Positions 7,255 through 16,292 of a stretch of DNA of 64,000 bases are shown one piece after another. Source of the DNA: Chromobacterium amazonense (GTDB lineage: Bacteria > Pseudomonadota > Gammaproteobacteria > Burkholderiales > Chromobacteriaceae); NCBI RefSeq assembly GCF_001855565.1, contig NZ_MKCR01000026.1, positions 89,384 through 153,383 on the forward strand, given 5' to 3'. The first letter of the stretch is position 1; the number at the start of each line of letters is the position of its first letter. A program made the translations under genes and the position numbers. The notes under the pieces are model-generated. The model was given only the letters and a program-made list of their open reading frames with translations, did no database searches and was not told where the DNA came from.

Positions 7255-7637
7255 TGCTTTCCCCTATAGATTTTAGCTTTCTGAGGCCTTGATATAAGGC
7301 CATGATTTTCCCAGTCTGAAAGAATATTTTGGCTTGGTTTGTCAAAAGGGGAAAGCCAATAAGCGACAGGATAACCATGCCAATTTCCAATGGCATCGCT
7401 AACAAATTTGGCTATGTGTAAGATACTACAGTTTGGTGAAGGAGATAATCCAAGTGGGCGAATGGGTGGGTTGCCTTGAATTTGGATATTTAAACCCCAC
7501 AGTGAATTGGCATGCTGCCAGTTCCGTGAGGAAGCTACATGGTAACAATTTTCTTCTTCTTGTAAATTAATTGTCCATTGAGACTTTTTATTGGCATAAC
7601 TTGGATTTCTATGCAACTGATTTGGTGTGTATGGCAC
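7242..7637 (-). CDS. Unrecognised 131-residue protein of the AT-rich cassette
   Basis: GTG start at 7637 with GGAG about 8 bases upstream; no ATG fits. The protein is soluble and rich in Asn, Trp and Ser, with motifs such as SRNWQHANSLWGLNIQIQG and FVSDAIGNWHGYPVAYW that I cannot assign. It overlaps the 398-residue gene by 13 bases and starts 59 bases after the two-TM gene. The overlap and shared composition suggest the two products work together, perhaps as partners in a complex. No function can be given. Confidence 0.7.
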   Translation of the reverse strand: MPYTPNQLHRNPSYANKKSQWTINLQEEENCYHVASSRNWQHANSLWGLNIQIQGNPPIRPLGLSPSPNCSILHIAKFVSDAIGNWHGYPVAYWLSPFDKPSQNILSDWENHGLISRPQKAKIYRGKQCNL

Positions 7638-7696
7638 GGGTTAACTCCAAATTAAATAATGTGACCATTTTATTCAAAATATTTTTGCATGTAATC

Positions 7697-8175
7697 TTAA
7701 AGTGCACCTGGTCCATTTTGGCGTAGCATCTTATTTTTAATTTCAGCTAGAGCAATTATTTTTTGCGAGAAGTTTTCAGAAAATTTCGAATATGTTGAGT
7801 CCTGATTTTTATTGCTTTTAATTATATCTGAAACATTTATCCAAGCTTCGATTCTTTCTAATTCTGGTAAATTTCTTAATGATCCATCAAGTGCAATGAA
7901 TATATCTGATGCTAATAGCTTTGCATGATGCTCATGTAAAGGTCTCTCGCCACGTAAAGCTTCAGGCCTAAACAGCGCGGTCAGAATGACAATGATAATA
8001 AAAAAATAATTAATGCAAGCATGGCCCATAACAGAGGCTCTCGAGAGTTTTCATAAGTAACAACAAGAGCAGAAAAAGTTCCATCTAGTATTAGAATGCA
8101 AAGCACGATAAAACCCAGAGGGGTTTTAACGGAATTTATTATGTTGGATTTGGAATCAATATTATTATTACTCAT
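7697..8175 (-). CDS. Two-TM protein split by a -1 frameshift at T TTT TTA
   Basis: Two overlapping frames look like one gene. The first (8175 down to a TGA at 7981-7983, 64 residues) has a TM segment GFIVLCILILDGTFSALVV and then enters a second hydrophobic run. The second (down to 7697) continues with FIIIVILTALFRPEALRGE and a soluble helical tail. They join in the -1 frame exactly at seven T residues (8000-8006), where the zero frame reads ATT TTT TTA, the classical X XXY YYZ slippery heptamer. The fused product would be about 160 residues with a TM hairpin and a cytosolic C-terminal domain. Alternatives are a disabling indel or a sequencing error in the homopolymer. The start overlaps the end of the EVE gene by 8 bases (ATGAGTAA). 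Confidence 0.6.
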
Positions 8176-8602
8176 AATCTATTAATTCCCTCGGCGAAAT
8201 AATAACTTCCCCTCTTGATTTTATCAGTCTAACTAATTTTTTTGCTTGATCATATGGGATTAGGAAGTTGGTTGCCTGAGGGGCACGGAAAATTAGAAGT
8301 GATGATAAACTAGAATCAGCTTGAATTGATTTGGAAAAAATTGGTTTTTTAAAAGCCACTTTGTATGTCACATCTACACCATGGCTTTCCCAACCTTCTT
8401 TCACATATGGCTGACTTGAAATGACACCCCAGCCATATATTCCTCGTAGACGTTCGTCTCCAGACATCCAGAACAAGACCAAATCACCAAGCTTCATCTC
8501 TGACCGATATCTTGTTGCGTGCCAAGTAGCGATTGTGTCAGGAATGATTTTATCCCGGAGATCATATCGGTCTGGCCTACTTTGGAAGACAAAGGTACTC
8601 AT
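8168..8602 (-). CDS. EVE-domain (PUA-like) protein
   Basis: 144 residues, ATG at 8602, weak ribosome site. The order FVFQSRPDRYDLRDKI, then W.ATRYRSEMKLGDLVLFW, then DERLRGIYGWGVI matches the EVE fold, a PUA/ASCH relative that reads modified bases in DNA or RNA. EVE domains occur alone or fused to restriction, helicase or toxin modules, and often in defence islands. Here it is stand-alone and heads an AT-rich operon: its stop overlaps the two-TM gene. A sensor role for modified nucleic acid is inferred from the family, not shown by the sequence. Confidence 0.75.
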   Translation of the reverse strand: MSTFVFQSRPDRYDLRDKIIPDTIATWHATRYRSEMKLGDLVLFWMSGDERLRGIYGWGVISSQPYVKEGWESHGVDVTYKVAFKKPIFSKSIQADSSLSSLLIFRAPQATNFLIPYDQAKKLVRLIKSRGEVIISPRELIDYE

Positions 8603-8773
8603 TACGATTCTTTGATTGAAATTTATATGACGTTTATATCATAGAGGGTGGGTGATGTACAGCTTGAGCGTGTTTTGATAATGCTTAGAAATACAATAAA
8701 TAGTAATTTTTTAAATACTATTAAATTCGATAGTTAATTTTTATAAATACTGATGTGAATTATATTGGGAATG
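8603..8773. promoter_or_regulatory. AT-rich upstream region of the EVE cassette
   Basis: A strongly AT-rich stretch between the EVE gene and the lysS terminator, without genes. It presumably contains the cassette promoter on the minus strand. Runs such as TATTTATAAAAATTAAC offer several possible -10 sequences, so I do not fix one. Confidence 0.4.
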
Positions 8774-8805
8774 AAAAAGCCGCCCACCTCGCAGTGAGCG
8801 GCTTT
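8774..8805 (-). terminator. Intrinsic terminator downstream of lysS
   Basis: The stem AAAGCCGC (8776-8783) pairs with GCGGCTTT (8798-8805). On the minus strand it is followed by TTTTT. It lies 29 bases after the lysS stop. Confidence 0.8.
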
Positions 8806-8833
8806 CTCATCAGCCCAGTGTCTGGACTAAATC

Positions 8834-10342
8834 TTACTCCGGACGCATATGCGGGAACAAGATCACATCCCGAATAGAAGGCGCATCCGTCAACAACATC
8901 ACCAAACGGTCGATGCCGATGCCGCAACCGCCGGTCGGCGGCAGGCCGTATTCCATCGCGCGGATGTAGTCGGCGTCGTAGTGCATCGCCTCATCATCGC
9001 CGGCGTCCTTCTGGGCCACTTGCGCCTGGAAGCGCGCGGCCTGGTCTTCCGGATCGTTCAACTCCGAGTAGCCGTTGGCGTGCTCGCGGCCGACGATGAA
9101 CAGCTCGAAACGCTCGGTCAGGCCCGGCTGGGTGTCGGAGCCGCGCGCCAGCGGGGACACTTCCACCGGGTAGTCGATGATGAAGGTCGGGTTCCACAGC
9201 AGCGACTCGGCGCATTCCTCGAACAGCGCCAGCTGCAGGCTGCCCAGACCTGGGGCCGGGGGCAGTTTGCCGCCCAGGCGCTTGATCTCGCTGGCCACCC
9301 AGGCGGCGTTGGACAGCTGGGCGTCGGTGTATTGCGGGTTGTAGTGCTTGATCGCGCCCACGATGGTGAAGCGGTCAAACGGCTTGCCCAGGTCCACTTC
9401 CTTGCCTTGGTAGGTGACGGTGGTGGAGCCGCAGGATACCAGCGCGCACTCGCGGATGATGGTTTCGGTCATGTCCATCATGCGCTGGTAGTCGCTGTAC
9501 GCTTCGTAGAACTCGATCATGGTGAACTCGGGGTTGTGGCGCGTGCTCATCCCCTCGTTGCGGAAGTTGCGGTTGATCTCGAACACGCGTTCCAGGCCGC
9601 CCACCACCAGGCGCTTCAGGTACAGCTCAGGGGCGATGCGCAGGTACAGCGGCATGTCCAGGGCGTTGTGGTGGGTGACGAAGGGCTTGGCCGACGCGCC
9701 GCCCGGAATCGGGTGCATCATCGGGGTTTCCACTTCCAGGTAGCCTTCGCCCACCATCACGTCGCGCACTTTCTGGATGATCTTGGAGCGCTTGATGAAG
9801 GTTTCGCGGCTTTCCTCGCTCATGATCAGGTCGGCGTAGCGCTGGCGGTACTTTTGTTCCTGATCGGTCATGCCGTGGAATTTTTCCGGCAGCGGACGGA
9901 TGTTCTTGGACAGCAGGCGCACTTCCGTGGCTTGCACGGTCAGTTCGCCGGTCTTGGTTTTGAACAGCACGCCCTTGACGGCGATGATGTCGCCCATGTC
10001 CCAGCGCTTGAAGTCGGCGTAGACGTCTTCGCCCACGTTGTCGCGGGAGATGAAGGCCTGGATGCGGCCACTGACGTCTTGGATGGTGGCGAAGCTGGCT
10101 TTGCCCATCACACGTTTAAGCATCATGCGGCCGGCGACGGCGACTTCGATTTTTTCGGCTTCCAGCGCTTCGGCTTCTTTAGCGGCGTGGTCGTCCTGCA
10201 GCGGTTTGGCAAAGTGGCTGCGTTTGAAGTCGTTGGGGTAGGCGATGCCTTTTTCGCGGATCGCCTTCAGTTTCAGGCGGCGTTCCGCCATGATCTGGTT
10301 TTCGTCTTGGCTTTGCGCCTGTGCTTGTTCGTGATCAGACAT
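8834..10342 (-). CDS. lysS: Lysyl-tRNA synthetase, class II
   Basis: 502 residues, the usual length. It attaches lysine to tRNA-Lys in the cytoplasm. An N-terminal OB-fold anticodon-binding domain (about residues 60-160, with [18 protein letters not shown]) precedes the class II catalytic core: motif 2 [14 protein letters not shown] near 260 and motif 3 [14 protein letters not shown] near 475. The gene follows prfB in the same direction, as in many proteobacteria, but an intrinsic terminator sits in the 90-base gap, so the two may be only partly cotranscribed. The start [12 protein letters not shown] gives the common flexible N-terminus. Confidence 0.98.
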   Translation of the reverse strand: MSDHEQAQAQSQDENQIMAERRLKLKAIREKGIAYPNDFKRSHFAKPLQDDHAAKEAEALEAEKIEVAVAGRMMLKRVMGKASFATIQDVSGRIQAFISRDNVGEDVYADFKRWDMGDIIAVKGVLFKTKTGELTVQATEVRLLSKNIRPLPEKFHGMTDQEQKYRQRYADLIMSEESRETFIKRSKIIQKVRDVMVGEGYLEVETPMMHPIPGGASAKPFVTHHNALDMPLYLRIAPELYLKRLVVGGLERVFEINRNFRNEGMSTRHNPEFTMIEFYEAYSDYQRMMDMTETIIRECALVSCGSTTVTYQGKEVDLGKPFDRFTIVGAIKHYNPQYTDAQLSNAAWVASEIKRLGGKLPPAPGLGSLQLALFEECAESLLWNPTFIIDYPVEVSPLARGSDTQPGLTERFELFIVGREHANGYSELNDPEDQAARFQAQVAQKDAGDDEAMHYDADYIRAMEYGLPPTGGCGIGIDRLVMLLTDAPSIRDVILFPHMRPE

Positions 10343-10398
10343 GATGACTCCGTGCCGGGTTGGGGTCCTTCGGCAAAATACACTTTATAAAAAACGGC

Positions 10399-10422
10399 AA
10401 AAACCGGCCGCATGCGGCCGGT
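10399..10422 (-). terminator. Intrinsic terminator between prfB and lysS
   Basis: The perfect palindrome ACCGGCCGCATGCGGCCGGT (10403-10422) is followed by TTTTT on the minus strand, 10 bases beyond the prfB stop. Confidence 0.8.
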
Positions 10423-10431
10423 CTATGGCGA

Positions 10432-11539
10432 TTACACGCCCTGTTTCAGGCTGGCTTCGATGAAGCCGTCCAGGTCGCCATCCATGACGCCCTTGATGTT
10501 GCCCACTTCATAACTGGTGCGCAAATCCTTGATGCGGGACTGGTCGAACACGTAGGAGCGGATCTGGTGGCCCCAGCCCACGTCGGTTTTGGTGTCTTCC
10601 AGCGCCTGCTTGGCTTCGTTGCGCTTTTTCAGTTCCAGCTCGTACAGCTTGGCGCGCAGCATCTGCCAGGCTTCGTCGCGGTTGCGGTGCTGGGAACGGT
10701 CGTTCTGGCACTGCACGACGATGCCGGTGGGAACGTGGGTCAGACGCACGGCCGAGTCGGTTTTGTTGATGTGCTGGCCGCCGGCGCCGGAGGCGCGGTA
10801 GGTGTCGGTGCGCACGTCCGCCGGGTTGATGTCGATCTCGAAGCTGTCGTCCACTTCCGGGTAGACGAAGACGGACGAGAACGAGGTGTGGCGGCGGGCG
10901 TTGGAGTCGAACGGCGACACGCGCACCAGGCGGTGCACGCCCACTTCGGTGCGCAGCAGGCCAAAGGCGTATTCGCCTTCGATCTTCAGCGTGGCGCTGG
11001 TGATGCCGGCCACTTCGCCTTCGGACACTTCCAGCACGTCCACCTTGAAGCCCTTGCGTTCGGCGTAGCGGGTGTACATGCGCAGCAGCATGCCGGCCCA
11101 GTCCTGGGCTTCGGTGCCGCCGGCGCCGGCCTGGATGTCGATGAAGCAGTTGGCCGGGTCCATCGGGTCGTGGAACATGCGGCGGAACTCCATCTTCGCC
11201 ACTTTTTCCTCCACGCCTACCAGATCTTCCTGCACGGCGAGGATGGTGTCGTCGTCTTCCTCGCTCTTGCCCATTTCAAACAGTTCGCGGCTGTCCGCGA
11301 TGGTGGCGTTGATGCTGTCCAGCACCAGCACCACGTCTTCCAGCTGCTTGCGTTCGCGGCCCAGATCCTGCGCCTTTTTCGGGTCGTTCCAGATATCCGG
11401 GTCTTCGGTCAGGCGGCTGACTTCTTCCAGACGGTCTTTTTTACCGTCGTAGTCAAAGATACCCCCGAATATCGGCGGCGCGGGCGGCCAGGTCTTCGAT
11501 TTTGGCCGCAATTTGGTTCAAAACTTCAACTTCAATCAT
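10432..11539 (-). CDS. prfB: Peptide chain release factor 2, with programmed +1 frameshift
   Basis: The gene starts at ATG 11539 (GGAGCG upstream) and reads [16 protein letters not shown] to codon 28, where CTT is followed by an in-frame TGA (11453-11455). A +1 shift at CTTTGAC (11452-11458) continues as [18 protein letters not shown] just before the site supplies the internal Shine-Dalgarno stimulator. The full product is about 368 residues, normal for RF2. It carries the stop-codon-reading SPF motif ([10 protein letters not shown]) and the peptidyl hydrolysis GGQ motif ([15 protein letters not shown]). The shift is the known autoregulation: low RF2 slows TGA decoding and favours frameshifting. 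Confidence 0.97.
11452..11464 (-). promoter_or_regulatory. RF2 recoding site
   Basis: On the minus strand this reads GGGGGTATCTTTGAC with the stop TGA in the zero frame. The G-rich run acts as the Shine-Dalgarno-like stimulator a few bases before CTT, as in Escherichia coli prfB (AGGGGGTATCTTTGAC). Confidence 0.95.
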
Positions 11540-11605
11540 GCTTTCGCTCCAAATGGCAGTCTGTATTAGTAAATTCAAATGTGAATTTCTGGTTTGACCA
11601 AAGAC

Positions 11606-11630
11606 AAAAAGCGCACCGAGTGGTGCGCTT
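11606..11630 (-). terminator. Intrinsic terminator of mdh
   Basis: The stem AAGCGCACC (11609-11617) pairs with GGTGCGCTT (11622-11630), loop GAGT. On the minus strand TTTTT follows. It is 20 bases after the mdh stop. Confidence 0.85.
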
Positions 11631-11650
11631 CTCTTCAGTCAGGCCGGGAA

Positions 11651-12631
11651 TTAGCCAAACAGGTGAGCGATGGCTGCGCGCTCTTCTTCCAGTTCGGCCA
11701 GGGTCAGGTCCATCCGCTCGCGGCTGAACGCGTCGATTTCCAAGCCTTCAACACGTTTGTATTCGCCATTTTCGCATACTACCGGCACGCCGTACATCAC
11801 GCCTTCCGGAATGCCGTAGGAGCCGTCGGACGGCACGCCCATGGTCACCCACTTGCCATTGCTGCCCAGCACCCAGTCGTGGATGTGGTCGATGGCGGCG
11901 TTGGCGGCGGAGGCGGCGGAGGACAGGCCGCGCGCTTCGATGATGGCGGCGCCGCGCTTGCCCACGGTGGGCAGGAATACGTCGCGGTTCCAGGCTTCGT
12001 CATTGATCATGGCCTTGACCGATTGGCCATCGATGGTGGCGAAGCGGTAGTCGGCGTACATGGTGGGGGAGTGGTTGCCCCACACGGCCAGCTTTTCAAT
12101 CGACGATACCGGCTTGCCGGTCTTGGCGGAGATCTGCGACAGCGCGCGATTGTGGTCAAGACGCAACATGGCGGTAAAGTTTTTCGGGTCCAGGTCCGGC
12201 GCGGACTTCATGGCGATCCAGGCATTGGTGTTGGCCGGGTTGCCCACCACCAGCACCTTGACGTCGCGGGCGGCGTGGTCGTTCAGCGCCTTGCCCTGCA
12301 CGGTGAAGATGGCGCCGTTGGCTTCCAGCAGGTCCTTGCGCTCCATGCCCTTGCTGCGCGGGCGGGCGCCCACCAGCAGCGCGACCTTGACATCCTTGAA
12401 GGCCACGTTCGGGTCGTCGGTGGCGACCATGCCGGCCAACAGCGGGAAGGCACAGTCTTCCAGCTCCATCATCACGCCCTTCAGCGCGGTTTGGGCCTGC
12501 GGCAGGTCCAGCAGGTGCAGAATGACCGGTTGATCCTTGCCCAGCATCTCGCCACTGGCAATGCGGAACAGCAGGCTGTAGCCGATCTGGCCGGCAGCGC
12601 CGGTAACGGCAACGCGAACGGGGGCTTTCAT
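11651..12631 (-). CDS. mdh: Malate dehydrogenase (NAD)
   Basis: 326 residues. It interconverts malate and oxaloacetate in the TCA cycle. The NAD-binding loop GAAGQIGY is at 11-18. Substrate arginines lie in [11 protein letters not shown] (Arg90, Arg92 and Arg98), with a further conserved Asn in NPANTNAW near 131-138. The catalytic His187 is in WGNHSPT, and Asp160/His160-region motif LRLDHNRA precedes it. The length and motif pattern fit the cytosolic-type MDH found in many betaproteobacteria rather than the shorter E. coli type. It is divergent from the GntR gene, with the palindromic operator in between, so co-regulation with the sdh block is plausible. Confidence 0.96.
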   Translation of the reverse strand: MKAPVRVAVTGAAGQIGYSLLFRIASGEMLGKDQPVILHLLDLPQAQTALKGVMMELEDCAFPLLAGMVATDDPNVAFKDVKVALLVGARPRSKGMERKDLLEANGAIFTVQGKALNDHAARDVKVLVVGNPANTNAWIAMKSAPDLDPKNFTAMLRLDHNRALSQISAKTGKPVSSIEKLAVWGNHSPTMYADYRFATIDGQSVKAMINDEAWNRDVFLPTVGKRGAAIIEARGLSSAASAANAAIDHIHDWVLGSNGKWVTMGVPSDGSYGIPEGVMYGVPVVCENGEYKRVEGLEIDAFSRERMDLTLAELEEERAAIAHLFG

Positions 12632-12772
12632 TGGCGGACTCTCCTTTGACGTATCCGATAATGAGCTGCAGATGTTGCTCTGCAGTATAGATGTGGCCAG
12701 AGTGTATCACGGCTGTTTATCGATTTGGACTAATCAGACAAGAATATGGCGTCAAACAGTCGTTTGAGTCTT

Positions 12773-12790
12773 ATGTCTTATATAAGACAT
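12773..12790. promoter_or_regulatory. Perfect 18-bp palindrome, likely GntR operator
   Basis: ATGTCTTATATAAGACAT is an exact inverted repeat. It lies in the divergent region between mdh and the GntR gene, 40 bases before the gntR start. Its length and symmetry fit a GntR/HutC-family dimer site, so autoregulation and control of mdh are likely. I recall similar TCTTATATAAGA sites near betaproteobacterial TCA genes, but that is memory only. Confidence 0.7.
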
Positions 12791-12829
12791 GCCTTTACGC
12801 TTGATTTGTTTGGTGTTAAAACACAGACC

Positions 12830-13567
12830 ATGACAGTCAATGCGCTGAAAAGACAGCCGCTTTATGCCCAGGTCAAGCAGCTGCTGCAGCAGCGGATAGG
12901 CGCCGGGGAGTGGCAGACGCACGATGCGCTGCCCAGCGAATGGGAGCTGGCCGACGAGCTGGGGGCCAGCCAGGGCACGGTAAGAAAGGCATTGTCTGAG
13001 CTGGTGGACGCCGGTTTGCTGTATCGCCTGCAGGGGAGGGGCACCTATGTGGCGCCGGTGCCGGGCGACTGGGGCGATGACGCCAGGCTGGTGACGCCGG
13101 GCTTGTTCACGGAGCAGCCGGACGAACTGGCGCGGGAGTTTCTGGGGCTGTCGCGGCTGAATGCCAGCGAGGATGTCGCGGAGGCCTTGCAGTTGCGCCG
13201 TTTGGCGCCTTTATTGAGGATTCGTCAGCTGTGGCGTCGCCATGGCTCGCCGGTGGCGCTGGACGATGTGCTGCTGCCGGCGGAAGCGTTTGAAGGCATG
13301 GACGCGCGCTGGCTGCGCGGTTCGGCCGGCCTGTACGGCACTTTGCAGCAGCGCTTCGGCGTGCGCATGAAGATTGTCAGCGAGCAGTTTCGCGCGGAAA
13401 TGCTGCCGCGCGAGGAGGCCAGCCTGCTCGGCGTGACCGGCATGGTGGCCGACGTGCCGGCGCTGTGCCTGCTGCGCCTGTCGGCGGACATGGACGGCCG
13501 GCCGCTGGAGTGGCGGCAGCGTTACTGCCTGACGCACCAGCTGGCTTATACAGTAAAGCACGGCTGA
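12830..13567 (+). CDS. GntR-family regulator, HutC/UTRA type
   Basis: 245 residues from ATG 12830 (MTVNALKRQPLYAQVKQLL). The open frame extends further upstream, but through the palindromic operator, so the shorter start is preferred. The winged helix occupies residues 1-70 (ELADELGASQGTVRKALSELV as recognition region, then LYRLQGRGTYV wing). A UTRA ligand domain follows, to about 240. These regulators bind a small metabolite and release DNA. The gene lies between mdh and sdhCDAB, so it is a good candidate local regulator of TCA genes. The ligand is unknown. Confidence 0.88.
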   Translation: MTVNALKRQPLYAQVKQLLQQRIGAGEWQTHDALPSEWELADELGASQGTVRKALSELVDAGLLYRLQGRGTYVAPVPGDWGDDARLVTPGLFTEQPDELAREFLGLSRLNASEDVAEALQLRRLAPLLRIRQLWRRHGSPVALDDVLLPAEAFEGMDARWLRGSAGLYGTLQQRFGVRMKIVSEQFRAEMLPREEASLLGVTGMVADVPALCLLRLSADMDGRPLEWRQRYCLTHQLAYTVKHG

Positions 13568-13788
13568 GGCGCCGGCTTTTTGATTTGGATTAAACGGCGA
13601 GCGGCCAGCGGGCCAGGCCGACATTTGTTAGAATCCCCCGCGCATATCGCAAACGCATGGTTTGCGGCATGCCTGGTAAGGGCAGGCATCGGGCCAGAGA
13701 TAAAGGTTCGAGTCTGCCTGGCGGCGCGTCCGGGTGGGCGCGGCGTTTGATAACCCACTTGGTCACAAAAACATCCAAGGAAAGCCTT
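13568..13788 (+). promoter_or_regulatory. Upstream region of the sdh operon
   Basis: 221 bases before sdhC. It contains TAGAAT (about 13630) as a possible -10, a GCAAAC/GTTTGC hairpin near 13648-13664 and a GCCTGGTAAGGGCAGGC dyad just after. A GGAAAG ribosome site precedes sdhC. No second copy of the GntR palindrome is visible here. Confidence 0.4.
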
Positions 13789-14166
13789 ATGCAGAAGCAA
13801 AGACCGAAGCATCTGGACTTGGCCAGGATCAGACTGCCCGTGCCGGGCTTCGTCTCCATCCTGCACCGGGTCAGTGGTGTGGCGTTGTTCTTTTCCCTCC
13901 CGCTGTTGATCTATCTGCTGCACGGTTCGCTCAGCTCCGCCGAGTCGTTCGAAACTTACCGCGCCGTAGTTTCCCACCCGCTGATGAAACTGGTATTGCT
14001 GGGCCTGATCTGGGCGTACATGCACCACTTCTGCGCCGGCATCCGTTTTCTGTTCCTTGACGTTCACAAGGGTCTCGAGCTGGAGACCGCCCGCGCCACC
14101 GCGAAAACCGTGCTGGCCGTCAGCCTGTTGCTGACCTTGGTTCTGGGAGGCATCGCTCTATGGTAA
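13789..14166 (+). CDS. sdhC: Succinate dehydrogenase cytochrome b556 subunit
   Basis: 125 residues from the ATG at 13789, which follows AAGGAAAG; the longer open frame upstream is not needed. It is a membrane anchor of complex II, contributing to the haem b and ubiquinone sites. Visible: SILHRVSGV near residues 21-29 (quinone-site Ser/Arg motif), three TM helices, and HHFCAGIRFLFLD near residue 80 with the haem-ligand His. The stop overlaps the start of sdhD by 7 bases (ATGGTAA), so translation is coupled. Confidence 0.96.
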   Translation: MQKQRPKHLDLARIRLPVPGFVSILHRVSGVALFFSLPLLIYLLHGSLSSAESFETYRAVVSHPLMKLVLLGLIWAYMHHFCAGIRFLFLDVHKGLELETARATAKTVLAVSLLLTLVLGGIALW

Positions 14167-14504
14167 ACCGCATTGTTGTCGGCGCCGGCTATGGCCTGCG
14201 CGATTGGGTGATGCAGCGCGTCACCGCCGTGATCATGGTGGTCTACACCGTGGCGATGGCCTTGTTCCTGTTGTCGCTGCCGTCCGGTTTTGACAGCTGG
14301 AAAGAGTTGTTCAGCCACACCTGGGTGCAATTGTTCACCCAGGTTTCGCTGCTGGCGCTGTTCCTGCACGTATGGGTAGGCATCCGCGACGTATGGATGG
14401 ACTACGTGAAGCCGGTGGGCATCCGCCTGGCGCTGCACGTGTTCACCATCGTCTGGCTGGTTTCCTGTTTCATCTATTCCGTTAAAGTGGTTTGGGGGCT
14501 GTAA
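14160..14504 (+). CDS. sdhD: Succinate dehydrogenase membrane anchor subunit
   Basis: 114 residues with three TM helices (about 20-40, 57-77 and 88-110). The second anchor of complex II supplies the other haem ligand, consistent with the His in ALFLHVWVGIRDVW near residue 70. An N-terminal RDWVMQRVTAV motif is typical of the family. It overlaps sdhC by 7 bases and sdhA by 1 base (TAATG), giving a tightly coupled operon. Confidence 0.95.
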   Translation: MVNRIVVGAGYGLRDWVMQRVTAVIMVVYTVAMALFLLSLPSGFDSWKELFSHTWVQLFTQVSLLALFLHVWVGIRDVWMDYVKPVGIRLALHVFTIVWLVSCFIYSVKVVWGL

Positions 14505-16279
14505 TGGGTATCGCCATTCGTCATTTTGATGCGGTTGTCGTGGGCGCCGGCGGCGCCGGCATGCGCGCCGCGCTGCAACTATCGGAAGCCGGCCTGAAGA
14601 CCGCCGTGCTGTCCAAGGTATTCCCGACCCGCTCCCACACCGTGGCCGCACAGGGCGGCGTATCCGCTTCGCTCGGCAACTCCGAGCCGGACAACTGGCA
14701 CTGGCATATGTACGACACCGTGAAGGGTTCGGACTGGCTGGGCGACCAGGACGCCATCGAATTCATGTGCCGCGAAGCGCCGAAGGTGGTGGTGGAGCTG
14801 GAACACTTCGGCATGCCGTTCGACCGCAACCCGGACGGCACCATCTACCAGCGTCCGTTCGGCGGCCACATGTCGGAATTCGGCGAAGGCAAGCCGGTCC
14901 GCCGCGCCTGCGCCGCCGCCGACCGCACCGGCCACGCGATGCTGCACGCGCTGTACCAGCGCAATGTGCGCGCCAACACCCACTTCTTCGTGGAGTGGAT
15001 GGCGCTGGACCTGATCCGCGACGCCGAAGGCCGCGTGCAGGGCGTGGTGGCCATGGAAATGGAGACGTCTGAAATCGTCGTGTTCCAGGCCAAGGCCACC
15101 CTGTTCGCCACCGGCGGCGCCGGCCGCATCTTCGCCTCGTCCACCAACGCCTTCATCAATACCGGCGACGGCCTGGGCATGGCCGCCCGCGCCGGCATCC
15201 CGCTGGAAGACATGGAGTTCTGGCAGTTCCACCCGACCGGCGTGGCCGGCGCGGGCGTGCTGATCACCGAAGGCGTGCGCGGCGAAGGCGGCATTCTGCG
15301 CAACAGCTCCGGCGAGCGCTTCATGGAGCGTTACGCCCCGAACGCCAAGGACCTGGCCTCCCGCGACGTGGTGTCGCGCGCCATGGTGTCCGAGATCAAC
15401 GAAGGCCGCGGCTGCGGCCCGAACAAGGATCACGTGCTGCTGGACATCACCCACCTCGACCCCGAGGTGATCATGTCCAAGCTGCCGGGCATCCGCGAAA
15501 TCTCCATCAAGTTCGCCGGCGTGGATCCGATCAAGGCTCCGATCCCGGTGGTGCCGACCTGCCACTACCAGATGGGCGGCATCCCCACCAACTACCACGG
15601 CGAAGTGGTGATCCAGGGCCGGCCGGTGCACGGCTTCTATGCCGCCGGCGAAGTGGCCTGCGCGTCGGTGCACGGCGCCAACCGCCTGGGCACCAACTCG
15701 CTGCTGGACTTGCTGGTATTCGGCAAGAGCTCGGCCAACTCGATGATCGACTTCATCAAGAAGCAGCCGGAAGACCTGCCGGAACTGGCGATGGCCGACG
15801 TGGAGCGCTCCGTCGCCCGCGTGGCGCGTCTGGACGGTCAAACCAACGGCGTGCAGGTGCATGAGGCGCGCGCCGAGATGCAACGCGTGATGCAGGCGCA
15901 CTGCGGCGTGTTCCGCTTCAAGGACATGCTGGCCGAAGGCGTGGACAAGATTCTGGAAGTGGAAAAGATGGTGGCGAAAACCGAGATCGGCGACAAGTCG
16001 AAGGTATTCAACACCGCCCGCATCGAGGCGCTGGAGCTGGAAAACCTGATCGAAGTGGCCAAGGCCACCATGATCAGCGCCAATGCCCGCACCGAGAGCC
16101 GCGGCGCCCACGTGCGCGACGACGCGCCGGACACCCCGGACACCCCGAACGGCCGCGACGACAAGAACTGGCTGAAGCACACCCTGTGGTTCCGCGACGG
16201 CAACCGCCTGGAATACAAGCCGGTGAACCTGCAGCCGCTGACTGTCGAAACGATCAAGTTGAAGGCCCGCTCCTACTAA
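14504..16279 (+). CDS. sdhA: Succinate dehydrogenase flavoprotein subunit
   Basis: 591 residues from ATG 14504, where the A is shared with the sdhD stop. An alternative ATG 12 bases upstream lies inside sdhD. It oxidises succinate to fumarate with covalent FAD. GAGGAG at 14-19 is the dinucleotide motif. His45 in RSHTVAAQGG is the FAD-attachment residue, as in E. coli. The active site includes the HPTGV loop and Arg-rich segments, and the HGANRLGTNSLLD motif near 385 is conserved. It works on the cytoplasmic face with SdhB and the SdhC/SdhD anchor. Confidence 0.98.
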   Translation: MGIAIRHFDAVVVGAGGAGMRAALQLSEAGLKTAVLSKVFPTRSHTVAAQGGVSASLGNSEPDNWHWHMYDTVKGSDWLGDQDAIEFMCREAPKVVVELEHFGMPFDRNPDGTIYQRPFGGHMSEFGEGKPVRRACAAADRTGHAMLHALYQRNVRANTHFFVEWMALDLIRDAEGRVQGVVAMEMETSEIVVFQAKATLFATGGAGRIFASSTNAFINTGDGLGMAARAGIPLEDMEFWQFHPTGVAGAGVLITEGVRGEGGILRNSSGERFMERYAPNAKDLASRDVVSRAMVSEINEGRGCGPNKDHVLLDITHLDPEVIMSKLPGIREISIKFAGVDPIKAPIPVVPTCHYQMGGIPTNYHGEVVIQGRPVHGFYAAGEVACASVHGANRLGTNSLLDLLVFGKSSANSMIDFIKKQPEDLPELAMADVERSVARVARLDGQTNGVQVHEARAEMQRVMQAHCGVFRFKDMLAEGVDKILEVEKMVAKTEIGDKSKVFNTARIEALELENLIEVAKATMISANARTESRGAHVRDDAPDTPDTPNGRDDKNWLKHTLWFRDGNRLEYKPVNLQPLTVETIKLKARSY

Positions 16280-16292
16280 GGGTTGAACAGAG

